A stretch of DNA of 64,000 nucleotides, from positions 63,247,741-63,311,740 of the forward strand of contig CM041465.1 of NCBI GenBank assembly GCA_023213395.1, written 5' to 3'. Below the pieces are notes generated by a model. The model searched no databases and was not told where the DNA came from. It was given only the letters and a program-made list of their open reading frames with translations. Both the position numbers and the translations under genes were made by a program. Below, piece after piece: positions 1-10,667 of this stretch. The stretch is from Cycas panzhihuaensis (taxonomy: Eukaryota > Cycadophyta). Within the stretch, counting starts at the first letter, position 1, and each line of letters opens with the position of its first letter.

Positions 1-750
1 AGGAGAGGTGCAGGTCCTGTAGCAATGGTAGAGTAGAATCGAATGATAGAGCACAGGGCATTTTTCCTTAAGAAGCATTCAAAAAATGAGTAAAAGATCC
101 TAAAAATGAGTTGAAGAGGACTTAAATACCCAGCCCAAACCCTAAAACGAGTGATTAGGGCATAGCTAGTGGTGAGTCAATCATGAAACACGTGGCTATT
201 TCGTAATAAATGCGAAATTGCCATGGTAGAGTTTTTTAAAAATAAACTTGAACAGTCATCCCACCGCAAATTCTGTTGTACCACGATATTTGCGCAGACG
301 TGACTGGGGAGCAACTGCCTGCATAAACCTCAGTCAGGCCAATGACAAAGGAGGCTAATGGGGGCCTGAGACACCTACCTGAGGGTAAACAAGCCAACAA
401 ACAAGTCCAAAAGAGCAAAAATAGGATTCAAACGATGTGGCAAGTCAACCAAACAATGACGGGTTATCACACAGGTAGAGGTGGCATAAGCCAAATGGAT
501 CTTGGAGTAAGTAGGGCAGAATGTTGGAAGTGGAATGGCCACTAGGGTGCCACACTCGCTAGGAATGTGCCCCCGCTATAGTCATCATAGGCTGAATAAG
601 TGTAGACAAAGACAAGATCATCTACGAGGTCACAATATACAAATATGCAAACATACACTCAACTTAAAAGAAAGCAATGCTAAGGTGAGAAGCATACCTG
701 CACTTACCTGAGTCGATAACTCCGTATCCATTCTCAGAAGCCAAGAAACA
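1..750 (-). repeat. Partial gypsy LTR (element D), 5' end of LTR at 750
   Basis: Read on the minus strand this starts with TGTTTCTTGGC at 750 and runs to the window edge. It matches the first 750 bp of the LTRs of elements A, B and C in order: the TGTTTCC start, a GGTACCACGATA-type motif near 262-312, and a TATTTAAG promoter near 121-128. The sequence outside the TG end (751 onward) is internal DNA of element B and not a polypurine tract. So this is either the outer 5' LTR edge of a minus-strand element lying to the left, or a solo LTR. The other end is out of the window, so its target duplication (predicted to start GTTTC) cannot be tested here. Confidence 0.8.
121..128 (-). promoter_or_regulatory. 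LTR TATA box, element D
   Basis: On the minus strand the sequence reads GGGTATTTAAGTCC, about 625 bp from the LTR start. The matching box lies 640, 634 and 690 bp into the LTRs of A (5'), A (3') and B, so this is the likely U3/R promoter of the family. Confidence 0.6.
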
Positions 751-1040
751 GTTTCCATATGGACATGCATATCGCCCTATTTCCTAACCCCATATATGTC
801 TATCACCTCTACTCATGGTGGTCGTGTGTGCTCCTATTAGGTATATGGCCTTTCATGAAAGAAAATGTGTTCCACCTAAACAAATATCATAACACAAAGC
901 TCATATAATAATCAGCTCAAAATGTAACTATACATACCCTCGTGCATCCGTGCACCCACACATACATAAACATGTAAATAAAATATGCATATCATCCATC
1001 ACACAAAATATACACATCATCATATGCCAAAATAGGGTAT
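751..1040 (+). mobile_element. Fragment of gypsy element B, spacer downstream of integrase
   Basis: This stretch aligns with 10915-11262 of element A (the spacer between integrase and the antisense gene): GGACATGCATATCGCCCTAT, the GTGGTCGTGTGTGC block, GCATCCGTGCA and ATGCCAAAATAGGGTA all occur in the same order. The alignment resumes at 18988 on the far side of element A. These 290 bp and 18988 onward are therefore the two halves of one element B interrupted by A. Its left neighbour, element D, is a second insertion into B. Confidence 0.75.
1036..1040. repeat. Target-site duplication of element A, left copy
   Basis: GGTAT abuts the TG start of the 5' LTR; GGTAC abuts the end of the 3' LTR at 18988-18992. 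Closing the gap gives the contiguous sequence seen at the same place in element A itself (GGGGTAACAATCACCC), so this is a 5-bp duplication with one C-to-T change. Confidence 0.8.
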
Positions 1041-1680
1041 TGTTTCCCAGCTTTTAGGAATGGATACGGAGAGGTTGACTCAGGTAAGTACAGGTATGTT
1101 TCTCACTTTACTTTTGCTTCTTGTGAGGAGTACTTGATTGCATGCTACATGTTTTTTGTAGATGGTTTGTACCATCTACACCTCTTTATCCTATGACGAT
1201 TATAGTGGGGGCACACTTCCAGCAAGTGTGGCACCCCAATGGCTGTGTTACCTCCCGCAATCTTCCCTACTCCCCTTAAGGCTTATTCAACTCATGTGAT
1301 GTTTATTTGTTATGTTGTTTTATCACCACTTAGTCTCCTTGTTGTGTCGTTGAGCCCCTTGATTATTTTTTGTGGTTCTTGGTCCTTTGTTTGCCCCTAG
1401 GCAGGTGGGCCTACCCCTCTGTCGGCCTCCTAGTGCCCTGGCCTACAACCCTGGCTAGCTGTTTAGGCCAGTTTGGCCTTTTGGCCCTGCACTGCGATAG
1501 AGTTTGCAGTACCGCAGTATTTATCGTGGTACCATGATATGTACCAAAATATGACTGTTATAAACTATTTTTTTAAACCTGCCATGTCAATTCTCGCATT
1601 TATTATAGAATTACCACATATCCTTCAACCCACCTGAGTGCCAATCGAGCCCTAATTGCTCGATTAGGGTTGGGGCTGAG

Positions 1681-1688
1681 TATTTAAG
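1681..1688 (+). promoter_or_regulatory. LTR TATA box, element A 5' LTR
   Basis: GAGTATTTAAGCTC lies 640 bp into the LTR, with GGGTTGGGGCTGAG just upstream. The same context occurs in the 3' LTR at 16868-16875. It is the likely core promoter for genomic RNA. Confidence 0.6.
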
Positions 1689-2954
1689 CTCTTCTTAAGT
1701 CATTTTTTGGGCTCTCTTTCGAATGAACACTAAGGAAATTTGCCGCCTCTCGCTCATTGCACTCTTTGGACTCGCTCGCTCCTCTGCATCCAACCCTCCT
1801 TAGGCCTCACTGTGACATACTCACATCCCATTGCACGCCCTGGAGGGGGCATTCTTGAGGAGTTTTCAGGGTCTCTTTGCCCAGGCAAGCACCGAGTTGT
1901 TTCAGAAGCGAGATTTCTCTCAGCCGCCTCAGCAGGGGTCCTATACTTGCTGCATCTCAACCTTCTTCATAAGTCTTTAGCCTCTTCTCAGTAGGCTCTT
2001 GCAGAGGCAAACGCCTCCTCACTTTCCTTGAGGTATTTGTTGATTTAAAGCTCTCTTCTTGCTCAGTTCATACCTAGCTTTGTGCATGCTTATTGACAGT
2101 TTCTTTTTCTTAGTTTCTAGAGTTTGTCTATTCATTTATTGTAGCTATTTCTCTATTGTTTGAGACTCCTCTCCTACGTTTCACAACTAGGACAGTGGCA
2201 CAAGAGGATTTCACTGGGTTTGGGATAGAGATGGGTGGATTTCGTACTGCCCTTGCACTCCCAAGAGGCTTCTACCCTCCAAATCCTCCTCTTTTACCCC
2301 CATGTTGTCCGTGGAGTGGGCAAGGGATTAGGAGATCATTTCTAGCCGTTGAAACCAGCATTTGCACCTATTGCAACACTGGTTTGCAGTCCTGATTCTC
2401 TCATTTGGGCAACGCATAAGCCCTGGAGGCTCCTTCTAGGTCAACTCCTCTCTCAACAGTCTAGTTTGCTCCCTATAGCACTCCAGTCCATTGTCAACTT
2501 CCTTGAGCTCCCTTTATACTTTTGTTACCCCTGTTTACACCTAGCTTTTGCAGCCATACTCTCGCAGCCCCATGGCTCCTTGAGGGAGAGTAGGGTTGTC
2601 CTTTGTGGGAAGTGGGTAACTTCGAGGCTCACATATTTACATACCTTTCATTTGGGTATTTTTAGACCATAGTCTATTGCTGTAAACTTGTGATTGGTGA
2701 GTACTTATGTGTATGTATAGAGATCTAGCTTTCGGCATATGTATATATATGTTTTTGTGCTCTTCCTCGTATTGTTAGCCTCCTTTCATCGAAAGGGAAT
2801 CTTTATGTTCACTTGCAGGTAAAAGGAGAATACGAGGAACTTATCCTCCCTTCTTTCTCCCAGGTAAGTGAATCCATTTGCATTTTGTCATAGCATTCTA
2901 TTTTTGCTATCGCTTTCCTTTTCATTTCCATCATTTTATTGTTACTTTTTGGGG

Positions 2955-2963
2955 AAGGTAAGG
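2955..2963 (+). promoter_or_regulatory. Splice-donor-like AAGGTAAGG in LTR
   Basis: GGGGAAGGTAAGGAAGCCCC is kept at the equivalent place in the LTRs of A (3' copy, 18060s to 18180s region at 18160-18168), B (duplicated), and C (both, minus strand). It lies about 1.3 kb downstream of the LTR TATA box, inside the expected leader of the genomic transcript. It could allow splicing that removes the rest of the LTR and leader. No acceptor has been assigned. Confidence 0.35.
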
Positions 2964-3782
2964 AAGCCCCACGCTCTACCCCACCATGACTTTTCGCCGC
3001 TTGTTTCGTGGAATGACTTTGAGCATCTAGTGGGAGCATCGCCACCTCAACAACGCCTTTATCCCAAGTATATGACCTTACTTTGCTTCACGTTTTCCGT
3101 TTTGAAAAGGTTGCATGGTAGTAATTTAGAGAACATAAAGGAAAAAGGGAAATCAACCTCTTTTGTTTGCACATTGTATGTTGCATTTTACATACCATAC
3201 CTGTTTAGGAAAAGGACTCCTCGGAATTTTCCTTTAGCCTTTTCCCTTAGCACGTAAATGTGATCCTTGCCCCCTTAGCTTATTCTGTTTGATTTGGTTT
3301 ACTTACACACACCCCAGCACTCTCACTTCCTTTGGTTGTACCCTCGAGGGGGGATTTTGGGGCGATCGATCGCTCCCATCCCCTTCCTCTTTCCTTGGTT
3401 CTATTTGCCTAGTCAAATAATCGAGGAGGTCTTAGCCATGCTGTAGGCTATTCACCTACCTTGCTTCTGGTCGTTTCCCTTCATCGTAGGGGAACCTTCA
3501 AGGATTCTCTCCCTCCCCTTCTGGCCATCCAAGGGTGGGAGGACTTTCCTCTGAAGCCTATCCAGGCTACCTTTCAGCCTTCCCTCTTCCTAGTTGAAGT
3601 AGGAGAACCACCCTTAGGTAGTTGGGTATCATTTGCAGGTCCTGAACTTGCGCTCTGGTATACAGGGCGCCCTGCATTGTTCTTGCCTTGCTTGGAGGAT
3701 TCTATCCGTACCCTCGATACCATTATTGATCTCCTCGCTATTCATACTTAGTTAGGTGGTTATCCCATAGATGCGCATCCAT

Positions 3783-3801
3783 TGGCAACCATACTAGGGA
3801 C
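3783..3801 (+). other. Primer binding site, element A
   Basis: One base after the LTR, TGGCAACCATACTAGGGAC starts with the TGG expected opposite a tRNA CCA end. Element C has the same 19 bases except one G-to-A at its 5' LTR edge, so this is the family site and not random decay. It partly resembles the Asp-type gypsy site TGGCGCCGTTGCCGGGGAC, but I cannot assign the primer tRNA. Confidence 0.6.
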
Positions 3802-4015
3802 TTGCCAGTAAGGGAGCTGGTCTTCATTCCTTCCTATTGGTATTGCTACCTTCTGGTGGTTCCTTTCACTTTATATCCTTCAATGGGCAGCCCCCAACGT
3901 ACACTCCTTATAGCTCTTTCTTTCTTCTAAAGTGTTGGTAAGCTTTGTATGCGACACTTCTCTCGTCGCTTACGTGGTTTGCCCCCATTGTTCATCATCG
4001 GATTTCAATTAGACC

Positions 4016-6127
4016 ATAGAAGGATACCCTTTTGACTAGGCCTATCATGCCTTTACCTCGAGAACTCACAAGTTCCCTGCATCTATTCTAAGATCCACCC
4101 AAGAAGGTGACGATCCTATCTACTACCTGGGTGACCAACATCACCCCCTTTACATCCATCCTTCTACCCATGTGGTAGAAGACCCATCTTCTCTTGAGGT
4201 TCACCATTTGATTGGTGATTCTTATGAGGAGTGCCCTGAGGGGTCTACGTCATTCGAGGTCCCATCCACCTCTTATGGTCATGTAGATACCCCTCCCGCT
4301 GACGTGGTTGAAGCTATTAGTGAGTGCTTTGGAGCAGCTCATCTTCAATCGCGTCCCAGGTGGTTTGAAAACATTTTCCTTGGTGGAGCATCTTCTTCAT
4401 CCACTCCTTTACCACATTCTTCATCTGCACCTTCCTCTCTTACTACGAGTAACCCTTTTGTTCCTATGCATTCATCCCATTCCATTCCTACACCAACCTT
4501 GGGGATGAATGTTGTGCCTTCTATCCCTCGTTGTGGTCCTAGTTCTTCAGGACCCTCTCATGGTATGTCTTTCCCTCAATTGGGGGTTAGCATACCCTTT
4601 CCTAGTTAAGCTAATGTGCCATCCCCTAATGTGGCACATGCGTTTCCTAGTAGGCCTATAGGTCCTACTAGCTCTTCACTTGCTAGTCATGTGGGACCTG
4701 CTCCCACATATCCCCAAAACTAACCTAGTGGTTCTTCTCTTTACATACCCCCAGGTTATATCTCTTAACCTTGGGGGCAGGGTAAAGGGAGCAACATTCC
4801 AGCTTATGGTGTGGATCTACTACATCCATATGGGGTTGCACCACCTACGGGTGGCCCATATGAACAAAACCTGGTCCCACAGCCCTCTTTTCCACCATCT
4901 GGCGTAACCCCTTATGCTGCGCCTTTGTAAGGGAACCTAGCTTCCTTTCAAGGCACCTATCCTCAAGCCCCTTTTCAACAAGGGCTACTTCCCCAAGGAG
5001 GGATAGGTTTACCACCCCCATATGTTCCTTGCTCATTACCATTTGTCGATCCTATGGTCCATGCAAGGGCGCATCCCTTTATGGACTATCGATCGACACC
5101 ATTATCTATTGAGGCGCTAAGGACCAGCTTACCGCCTCATCCTCTTGAAGTTCCTAAATTCGACAGAACTTCATTATAGGACCCAGCAGAGCACGTCTGT
5201 AGTTTTTCTATGGCATGTATTGATTACTAGGCCTACAACCACATCTTGATAAAATTGTTCCCTTGATCTTTATAAGGTGGTGCCTTTAAGTGGTTTTATC
5301 ACCTTCCCGCTCATTCTATTTTCTGATTCCAATAACTTGTGGATGAGTTTATCAATTATTTTGATGTTGCTTGCCCATTTGAAAGTGGAATGAAATCTCT
5401 TCTATCACTCAAGCAAGGTCACGATAAGATGAATCGTGACTTTGTTCAACGATTCTACGACCTTCTTTATTCTATTAAGGCCATGTTGCCTGAGGAATTG
5501 AAGAGGGAACTTTTCGTTAATGCACTTCGCCCCGAAGTACATGTGGAAGTCCTTAAGATGGGGGCAACTACATGCGACTTCATGATTGCAAAGTGCTTAG
5601 TGCTTGAGGCTATTGGGATCCAGGATGGACTCAAGAAGCCCCTCAAGCCCTCACAGCGACGTGAGATACCACCTCTAACTAAAGATACTAAACCACAACA
5701 ATCTTCTAGGTCTTCTTCTCATCTAACTGAGAAGACCCTAGATCCACTTACATTCACTATACATTCATTCAAACGTATGATGAAGGAACTCAAATTACAA
5801 GCTCCTTCATCCCCAACTTCTAACAAACAAATTCAGCAAGCTACCCAAGCTTCCCTCCTTAGGAATGGTACCGCCCAGTCCTCTTAAGCAAGGAAACATG
5901 ATTCCTCACTTAAGAAGAAGTGGTGTTCCATTCATTGGGAGTGCTTCCATGATGACTCACGTTGTAAGGCCCAGCATCCCACAGATGCCCCTCGACATGA
6001 TTCCTCCTCTAAATAGGCCTCAAGGCCTAATCTAGACCAACTGGTCCATAAGGATCTGTTCCCCAAACATGGGGAATATAATCATAATATTCAACCCAAA
6101 ACAACCAAAACTAGGGAAGATCACTGA
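4016..6127 (+). pseudogene. gag: gag of element A (degenerate)
   Basis: Capsid/nucleocapsid polyprotein gene. The start is placed at 4016, where C has ATG GAA GGA TAC and A has ATA, in the same frame as everything downstream. The N-terminal third (to about 4609) is rich in Ser, Pro and Thr. The Retrotrans_gag-like core lies at 5339-5660, with MKSLLSLKQGHDKMNRDF and FVNALRPEVHVEVLKMGATT. A zinc-knuckle-like C-x2-H-x4-H-x4-C (CSIHWECFHDDSRC) falls at about 5923-5964. The frame ends at a TGA (6125-6127) that element C shares. In-frame stops at 4609, 5179 (TAG), 5885 and 6009 break it. It is followed by pol in the -1 frame; element C has the same frame relation, so it looks ancestral. Confidence 0.8.
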
Positions 6128-9100
6128 ATTCCTATCCTTCCCACGATAAAGGGAAGGGCGCCCATGATTTATCTTCTTCTTCACGTTTCCCTAACCAACA
6201 CACTCCTTCACCTTCGCAGTCCCGGAATAAGGTAAAGAAGGTGATCCAAATACTTGAGGCTACTCCTCTGTACACCCTTACTCGGTCTCAAGCCGCCAAA
6301 GAAGTAATTGGTGCTTCTTCTTCTATTCCTTTCTATCATCTTCTAGAGAACCCTCCTCTGGAAGTGCCTCTTTTTCCCAAAGTCATTTCTGTGCGTCCTG
6401 GTCATTATGATTTTCAAAGGGCACTTACCCAACCTACTGCGAAGGGTAAGCCTTTCTCCATCATTAATGAACTCCATATTGTCGTTGCAATAATGTCCTT
6501 AATGGATGTTTTGAGGAGTTATCCTAAGCAATGGGCCCTCTTTTTAGAAGCTTTAGGGTCAAATGACGTACTTATCCATGCTTTGGATGTCACTCAAAGC
6601 CATGAGCCTATTATTTCTTTTGATCCTAAAGACCTTCCCCCTGCATGTGAAATGGAATGTCAGTGGAACTTCCTGTTCACCATTACCATTGATACACCCG
6701 ACTGTACCCTGCAAAGGACTGTTGTCGACAATGGTTCTTTTGTGAATGCCATGCCCTTGCATGTTATGCAAGAGCTTGGTATTTCTGCCTTGGAACCTAT
6801 TCCATGGCGATGTTAAGGCTACAACAGTAGCGAAAAGACCCCATTGGGATCTGTCTCGATCCCGCTCACTCTTGAGGGTAGGATTGTCCTCACTGACATT
6901 GTAGTCCTTGACATCGACATCAACTACAACCTTCTCTTGGGTCGACCATAGCTTGACTAGATGGGAGCCGTGTGTTTGACCTACTGGGGGAAACTTAAAT
7001 TCATCTATGATGGATGGATGAATGTTGTCTCCTACGAATGCCCACCTGCTAAACAAACTCGCCCTATTAACCAAGTGAACCAAGGCCCTTTTACTCATGC
7101 CTTAGCTTGCTCCATCGGCATACCTGATCCATCTTATATTGAAGAAGATCCTGCATCTTCTTCTTCTAGTCTTATGTGCTTTACTTCTATTAGTGTTAGG
7201 AACTATGGGTACCTCATCTCGTTTAGTGATGATGAGTCTCATGATGAGGATGAGGATTGTCTTTACCCCGTTTCTTTCCTCCATACTAGTAGGATATACC
7301 TATCTCGTTCTAGATCCCCACCTAGAACCTCTTTCGTTACTAAGACTAGTCACTCCTCTGTATCACATGTCATCGCTCGTATTGACTCATCTGTCATCAG
7401 TCCTTCCTCTTCATCACCACCCATAGGTGATAGCTTTAAGGAACTCCCTTTCGCTCCTTCCGAGGAGCCCCTTCCAGACTCTCCCTTAGAGTCTATTAAG
7501 GACATCAGACAACCTGACTACCATCACGGTCCCGTCATCCCCACTGCCTCCAGCCCTTCATCTATTCAAAGTAAGATCATCCATAGGATGGATTACTTTG
7601 AAGATGATGAAGTTTTGCTTGAGCACTTAGTGGGCTTCGCACCTAACTTTCCTTCTGGTCACTATAGGCTTGGCAACTAGAAGATCCTCATGATTGGGTC
7701 CACACTCGCTGACCCAATCCCATCCCCTATTCCATCTCTTCCTGTTGACCTTGCCCCTCTCCATTTCGAGGAGGGGAATGCCATGTGCATGGGGGCAACC
7801 CAGGATATAGTCTTGGCCCCTGGCAAGGTCATTGAGGTCAGGATGGAATGCTCTCCTGATGAGGTAAGGGAGTATTCCCTTTTGTTCCAGGAGTTCCAGG
7901 ATGTCTTTGCATGGGATTATTCTAACATGAAGGGAATTGACCCCTCCATTGTTACTCATAATCTCACCACCATTCCTAGCGCCTGTCCCGTGTGCCAGAA
8001 GCAGTGTCCTCTTCACCCTAAGCTCTCGGCCACTGTTAAGATAGAGGTCAAGAAGTTGTTAGATGTTGGATTTATCACTTCTATCAATTACCCCAAGTGT
8101 GTATCCAACATCATTCCCGTTGCTAAAAAGAATGGGACCATTCACATATACATCGATTTCTGTGATATCAACAACGCTTGTCCTAAGGAAAACTTTCCAC
8201 TCCCCTTTATTGATCAAATCATCGATCGAACCACTGGATTCAAAGTTATGTCCTTCATGGACGGTTTCTCTAACTACAACTAGATCCAGATATCTCCTGA
8301 AAACCACCACAAGACAGCCTTCACCACCCCGTGGGGTACCTTTGCCTACAAGGCAATGCCCTTTGGTCTTAAAAACGTAGGTGCTACTTATTAAAGAGTG
8401 ATGCATTTCATCTTCTATGACCTCATCGATAACACATTGGAGGTCTTCATGGATGACATGATGGGTCTCTCATATGTTAGGGCCTATCATCCTTCTGACT
8501 TGCGGGCTATCTTCACGAGATGCCGCAAGTATCACATTAGCCTAAACCTGCTCAAGTGTATATTTGCCATTACTTCTGGCAAACTCCTTAGATTTCTTGT
8601 ATCAAAACAAGGAATTCATATTGATACTCACAAAGTCAAGGTAATCCTTGACATGCTGCCTCCTAGAATGCAACGACAAATCAAGTCGTTTCTAGGTATG
8701 CTCGGTTTCCTTAGGCATTTTTTGGCAGACTTCGCCATAAATGCTAAACTGCTTACTAACCTATTAAAGAAAGAAGCCCCATTTATTTGGTCGATTAAGG
8801 TCCAAGAAGGCTTCAAAGGACTAAAGGAAGCACTCACCTCCACTCTAACATTGGTGCCTCCTCATTTTGATAGGCCCTTCATCTTGTATACCTCGGTCGC
8901 TGACGAATCCCTAGGCGCTATGCTAGCCCAGGAGGAGGACTCAGGGGTCGAGAGAGCTATTTATTTCATTAGTCGCACTCTCGTGGCTGCTAAACCTACC
9001 TACTCTCCATCCGAGAAGGAATGTCTCTCCTTAGTCCATGTGACTAAGAAGTTCAGACATTACTTATTTATTAACACCACTAAGGTGATCGTCCAATCTG

Positions 9101-10667
9101 ATCCCTTGCACTTCTTACTTACTCGATCCATCATAACCGGTAGGACTAGTCATTGGGCCATCCTAGTCCAGGAGTTTGACATTCAAATTATTAACAGGAA
9201 GTCAAAGAAGGAAATGATAGTGGTAGAGCAACTAGTTGATGCCCTTATTCCCAACACGTGTGATGTTCCCATTGATGATTCTCTCCCTGATGAGTCTATC
9301 CTGACCATCTAGGGCACCTTTCCTTATTCGCACATCGATAGCAAGTGGTATGGTCACATTGTACGGTATGAGTCTATCCTGACCATCTGGGGCACCTCTC
9401 TGCATCTGCTCGCCGATAGCAAGTGGTATGGTGACATTGTGCGGTATCTCACTCAGTAACAATACCACCCTAAAGCCATCAACAAAGTTAGGTCGTGCAT
9501 CTGCACCACCGCCATATAATACTTCCTAGTAGATGAAGTGTTGTATAAAAGATCCTTTGATAGGATCCTTCTTTGCTACGTCACTTCGGACAAAGCAGAC
9601 CAGATACTCCATGAATGCTATCATGGCATTTGTGGGGGGCACTTTGGGGGCCAACCCATGGCCCAAAGGATCCTCTGCATGGGCTATTATTGGCCGTCCC
9701 TTTTCAAGGATGCCCAAGCCTACGCCTTGAGATGTCGACGATGCCAAGAGCATGCCAACATCTCTCACGTGCCTTCCGAGGCCCTCCATCCTATCATATC
9801 TCCATGGCCCTTTGCTCAATGGGGTTTAGACCTCATTGGTGCCATATCACCACCTTCTTCTTCATAGCACAAGTACATCTTGACTACCGCAAACTATTTT
9901 ACAAAATGGATTAAGGCAATCTCTCTGTCTACTATGCCTGGTAAGATGATAGCCATCTTTGTCTACCAACACATCATTTACCATTTCAGGATTCCAGACA
10001 TCTTAATCACAGATAATAGAACCCCCTTTTGTAACAAGGAGATGGATTAGCTTTGTGAGAAGTTCAAGATTTCTCATAAGACCTCGTCTTTTTATTACCC
10101 TCAAGTAAACAGACAAGTTGAATCATTCAACAAAACCCTTATTAACATTCTAAAGAAAACTATCATATAATCTCAAAGAGATTAGCATCTTTAGCTTCCT
10201 TCTGCCTTATGGACCTATCGTACCTCTATCTGTATGGCTGTTGGAATGACACCATTCTCCTTAGTCTATAGAACCGAGGCGGTACTCCTACTGGAAGTGG
10301 AGATCCCCTCTCTACAAGTCTCCCTTAGAGGTCTTATCAATGAGGAGTCTATCCGTCAGGCTCGCCTCTTAGACCTCGAGGCTCTGGACGAGAGACGTTT
10401 AGTGGCTTACCAAGTAAACCTCGCTTCGAAATCCCACTCACAAAGGACTTATGACAAACATCTTTATACCTATCCTTTATACCTTGGGGACTACGTCCTC
10501 AAGCTAGAATATTTCACGATCGCTTAACCAAATTTGGGCCTAAATGGATCGGTCCCTTCATCGTTCTCGGGATCCTCGATAACGACGCTTATAGGATTGC
10601 CACCTTGAAAGGCCTGGAATTTGAGAAGGTGGTCAACGGAAAATTCTTCAAGAAATTTTATGCATGA
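6115..10667 (+). pseudogene. pol: pol of element A: PR-RT-RNH-INT (degenerate)
   Basis: Domains in order. The aspartic protease has VVDNGSFVNAMPL at about 6721-6760. Reverse transcriptase spans about 8040-8700, with IYIDFCDINNACPKENFPLP, MPFGLKN and the catalytic FMDD at 8446-8457. The gypsy RNase H lies at about 8870-9210 (FILYTSVADESLGAMLAQE, SEKECLSLVHVTKKFRHYL). Integrase spans about 9540-10667: HHCC zinc finger (HECYHGICGGHF, CRRCQEHA), core WGLDLIGA, ILITDN and QVESFN, then a C-terminal region ending EFEKVVNGKFFKKFYA and TGA. RT wording (SFMDG, PWGTFAYKAMPFGL, FITSINYP) is Tat/Athila-like. No archaeal-type RNase H lies between RNH and INT. Stops at 6814, 8281, 8392, 9310, 9865 and others, and a one-base deletion near 10520, make it dead. 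Confidence 0.88.
9292..9447 (+). repeat. 78-bp in-frame tandem duplication in the RNH-INT linker
   Basis: GAGTCTATCCTGACCATCT begins at 9292 and again at 9370, and both copies end with a TGGTATGG...GCGGTAT/ACGGTAT stretch. The unit of 78 bp (26 codons) keeps the frame. Element C has a single copy at the equivalent place (about 47240-47330, minus strand), so the duplication is private to A or its close relatives. Confidence 0.85.

Larger units (their letters stand above)
1041..3781 (+). repeat. 5' LTR of gypsy element A
   Basis: This is a 2,741-bp direct repeat of 16234-18987, starting TGTTTCCC and ending GCATCCA. It holds a GGTACC-rich palindromic cluster near 1497-1556, a TATTTAAG box at 1681, a splice-donor-like AAGGTAAGG at 2955-2963, and the block GGCCATCCAAGGGTGGGAGG at 3523-3542, which is almost unchanged in all LTRs of the family. 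By hand count over about 235 bp (2159 onward) the two LTRs differ at about 37 sites (about 16%), so the insertion is old. The 129-codon open frame at 2868-3257 recurs in the other LTR, but it simply follows LTR homology and I do not treat it as a gene. Confidence 0.92.

Noticed and set aside
2868-3257. 129-codon open frame, also present at 18073-18462
   Set aside because: It lies inside both LTRs of element A, so the match is LTR homology. The frame is not kept in the B or C LTRs, and it spans the donor-like site.
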